Virus record (IMG/VR): IMGVR_UViG_3300032084_001015
Span: 1 to 22,137 of that record
Strand: one strand, 5' to 3'
From: a virus
DNA length: 22,137 bases
Shown: piece after piece, positions 21,364 through 22,137 of the stretch
Layout of the letters: each line of letters starts with the position of its first letter
How positions within the stretch are numbered: position 1 is the stretch's first letter
Translations under genes and position numbers: made by a program
Notes under the pieces: model-generated
Databases searched by the model: none
Told to the model about the DNA's origin: nothing
What the model saw: only the letters and a program-made list of their open reading frames with translations

Positions 21364-22137
21364 CAAAGTTCCAGACTATCTCAAGGACACCGTAAAGAAG
21401 TACGGGGAGATAATCAAGAAGGGCAACAAAGTCCTCGAAGAAAAGGGTGACTACGGAGTTATCTCTATTAGCCCTGCCCTAGATGTTGGGCTAGGTGGTG
21501 GAGTAAGGGAGGGCTGTTGGCTAACTTTAACAGGAGACCCTAAATCTGGCAAGACTACAACCGCAATGCAAATAGCGGCTAACTGCATAGAAGAAGGTAG
21601 AAAAGTTATCTACATTGACGCTGAAGGTAGATTGAAAGATTTAAATTTTCAAGTCGCAGGACTAGACCCTTCAGACATGGACATTATAGCTCCCGTAGAC
21701 AAACCTTTGTCTGCTGAACTACTGCTTGAAACAGCTTATAAAATGCTTTGCGACCCAGAGTATCATGGGGCTATATTGATCATAGACTCTATATCTTCAT
21801 TGATTTCAGAAAAAGAACTAGATGGAGATTTTTCTCCAAGAAGAGCAGGTCTACCTAAAATACTTTCTGTTTTCACAAAAAAGGTTGGTCAATTACTTCC
21901 TAGTCAGAGAGGTTTGATTATTGCAATTACTCACTACATCTCTAACACTTCAGGTTTTGGAAAGTCTAAAATGTCAGACGGTGGAGTTAAGATTCAATAC
22001 CAAGCTGACACGAGGTTGGAGATTGCACATGGCGGCGAAGGCAACCCTGCCGTAAAAGCCGTAGTGGATGACAATGGTAATCAAGTGGGTCAAAAAATTA
22101 ATTGGCGTGTAGTTTGCTCTTCTATGGGGCCGCCGGG
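21341..22137 (+). CDS. RecA/UvsX-like recombinase (partial, runs off the right edge)
   Basis: 265 codons are visible from ATG 21341 (AAGGGA 5 nt upstream), starting 23 nt inside the previous gene. RecA core features appear in order: VISISPALDVGLGGGVREGC (RecA sTGs..LD..LGiGG), Walker A GDPKSGKT (65-72), YIDAEG (ATP-contact glutamate strand), LIIDSISSL (Walker B), ITHYISNTSGFGKSKMSDGG (the loop L2 region before the conserved GG), and the YQADTRLEI strand. It lacks the long N-terminal oligomerisation helix of cellular RecA in its usual form; a Lys-rich helix of about 30 residues stands there. It catalyses ATP-dependent strand exchange in phage recombination and replication. The C-terminal domain is outside the window. 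Confidence 0.9.
   Translation, partial: MTTKTKSNKVPDYLKDTVKKYGEIIKKGNKVLEEKGDYGVISISPALDVGLGGGVREGCWLTLTGDPKSGKTTTAMQIAANCIEEGRKVIYIDAEGRLKDLNFQVAGLDPSDMDIIAPVDKPLSAELLLETAYKMLCDPEYHGAILIIDSISSLISEKELDGDFSPRRAGLPKILSVFTKKVGQLLPSQRGLIIAITHYISNTSGFGKSKMSDGGVKIQYQADTRLEIAHGGEGNPAVKAVVDDNGNQVGQKINWRVVCSSMGPP

Noticed and set aside
1-22137. CRISPR arrays, insertion sequences, integrase, tRNA genes and T4 late promoters (TATAAATA) in gaps
   Set aside because: I looked for direct repeats with regular spacers, terminal inverted repeats, DDE or tyrosine-recombinase motifs and the late-promoter box in intergenic DNA, and found none.

Overview
The window looks like part of a large, AT-rich, strictly lytic-type dsDNA phage genome, probably aquatic. 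I base this on gene content and layout. All 35 genes I accept lie on the plus strand, are tightly packed with many 1-41 nt overlaps, and include phage replication and metabolism staples (RecA/UvsX-like recombinase, PhoH-like ATPase, class Ia ribonucleotide reductase NrdA and NrdB, a small sigma factor), several virion-like proteins and many orphans. I see no tRNA, integrase, transposase, CRISPR array or large-terminase gene. No gap between genes exceeds about 170 bases.

Layout. Positions 1-2137: the tail of a gene with a RuvA domain III-like end, a soluble PAP2-type phosphatase, and a conserved phage protein with an EF-hand and a C-terminal signature broken by TGA. Positions 2266-6287: an accessory block with a Tat-signal DUF1501 protein, a secreted trypsin-like protease, a GT-B glycosyltransferase and a papain-like cysteine protease. 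Positions 6287-7882: five small genes, four of them with predicted membrane segments; one is holin-like. Positions 7906-9330: three orphans. Positions 9323-11108: a sigma factor, a strongly signalled putative structural protein with a terminator, a membrane/coiled-coil protein and a second terminator. Positions 11128-16706: promoter, nrdA, three tiny genes (one a 34-residue zinc ribbon), nrdB, a secreted metzincin-type metalloprotease and a 5'(3')-deoxyribonucleotidase-like HAD enzyme. Positions 16699-18925: an orphan, a virion-like protein, phoH and a terminator. Positions 18980-22137: promoter, an FmdB-type zinc ribbon and a chain of overlapping small genes leading into a recA/uvsX-like gene that runs off the end.

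How the genes may work together. NrdA, NrdB and the nucleotidase serve deoxynucleotide supply. RecA and the RuvA-like domain serve recombination-dependent replication. The sigma factor probably directs late transcription. The more unusual theme is a set of exported or protein-degrading hydrolases (trypsin-like, metzincin, papain-like, and the Tat-exported DUF1501 protein), with no recognisable peptidoglycan hydrolase in the window. DUF1501 proteins are especially abundant in Planctomycetes. I infer, without proof, that the host may be a planctomycete or a relative with a protein-rich envelope, and that some of these proteases act in entry or lysis.

The two most checkable novelties are the TGA at 2135-2137 replacing the cysteine of an otherwise intact C-terminal signature, and a family of three promoters sharing a -35-like KTGCKY, an exact 17-nt spacer and TATAAT.
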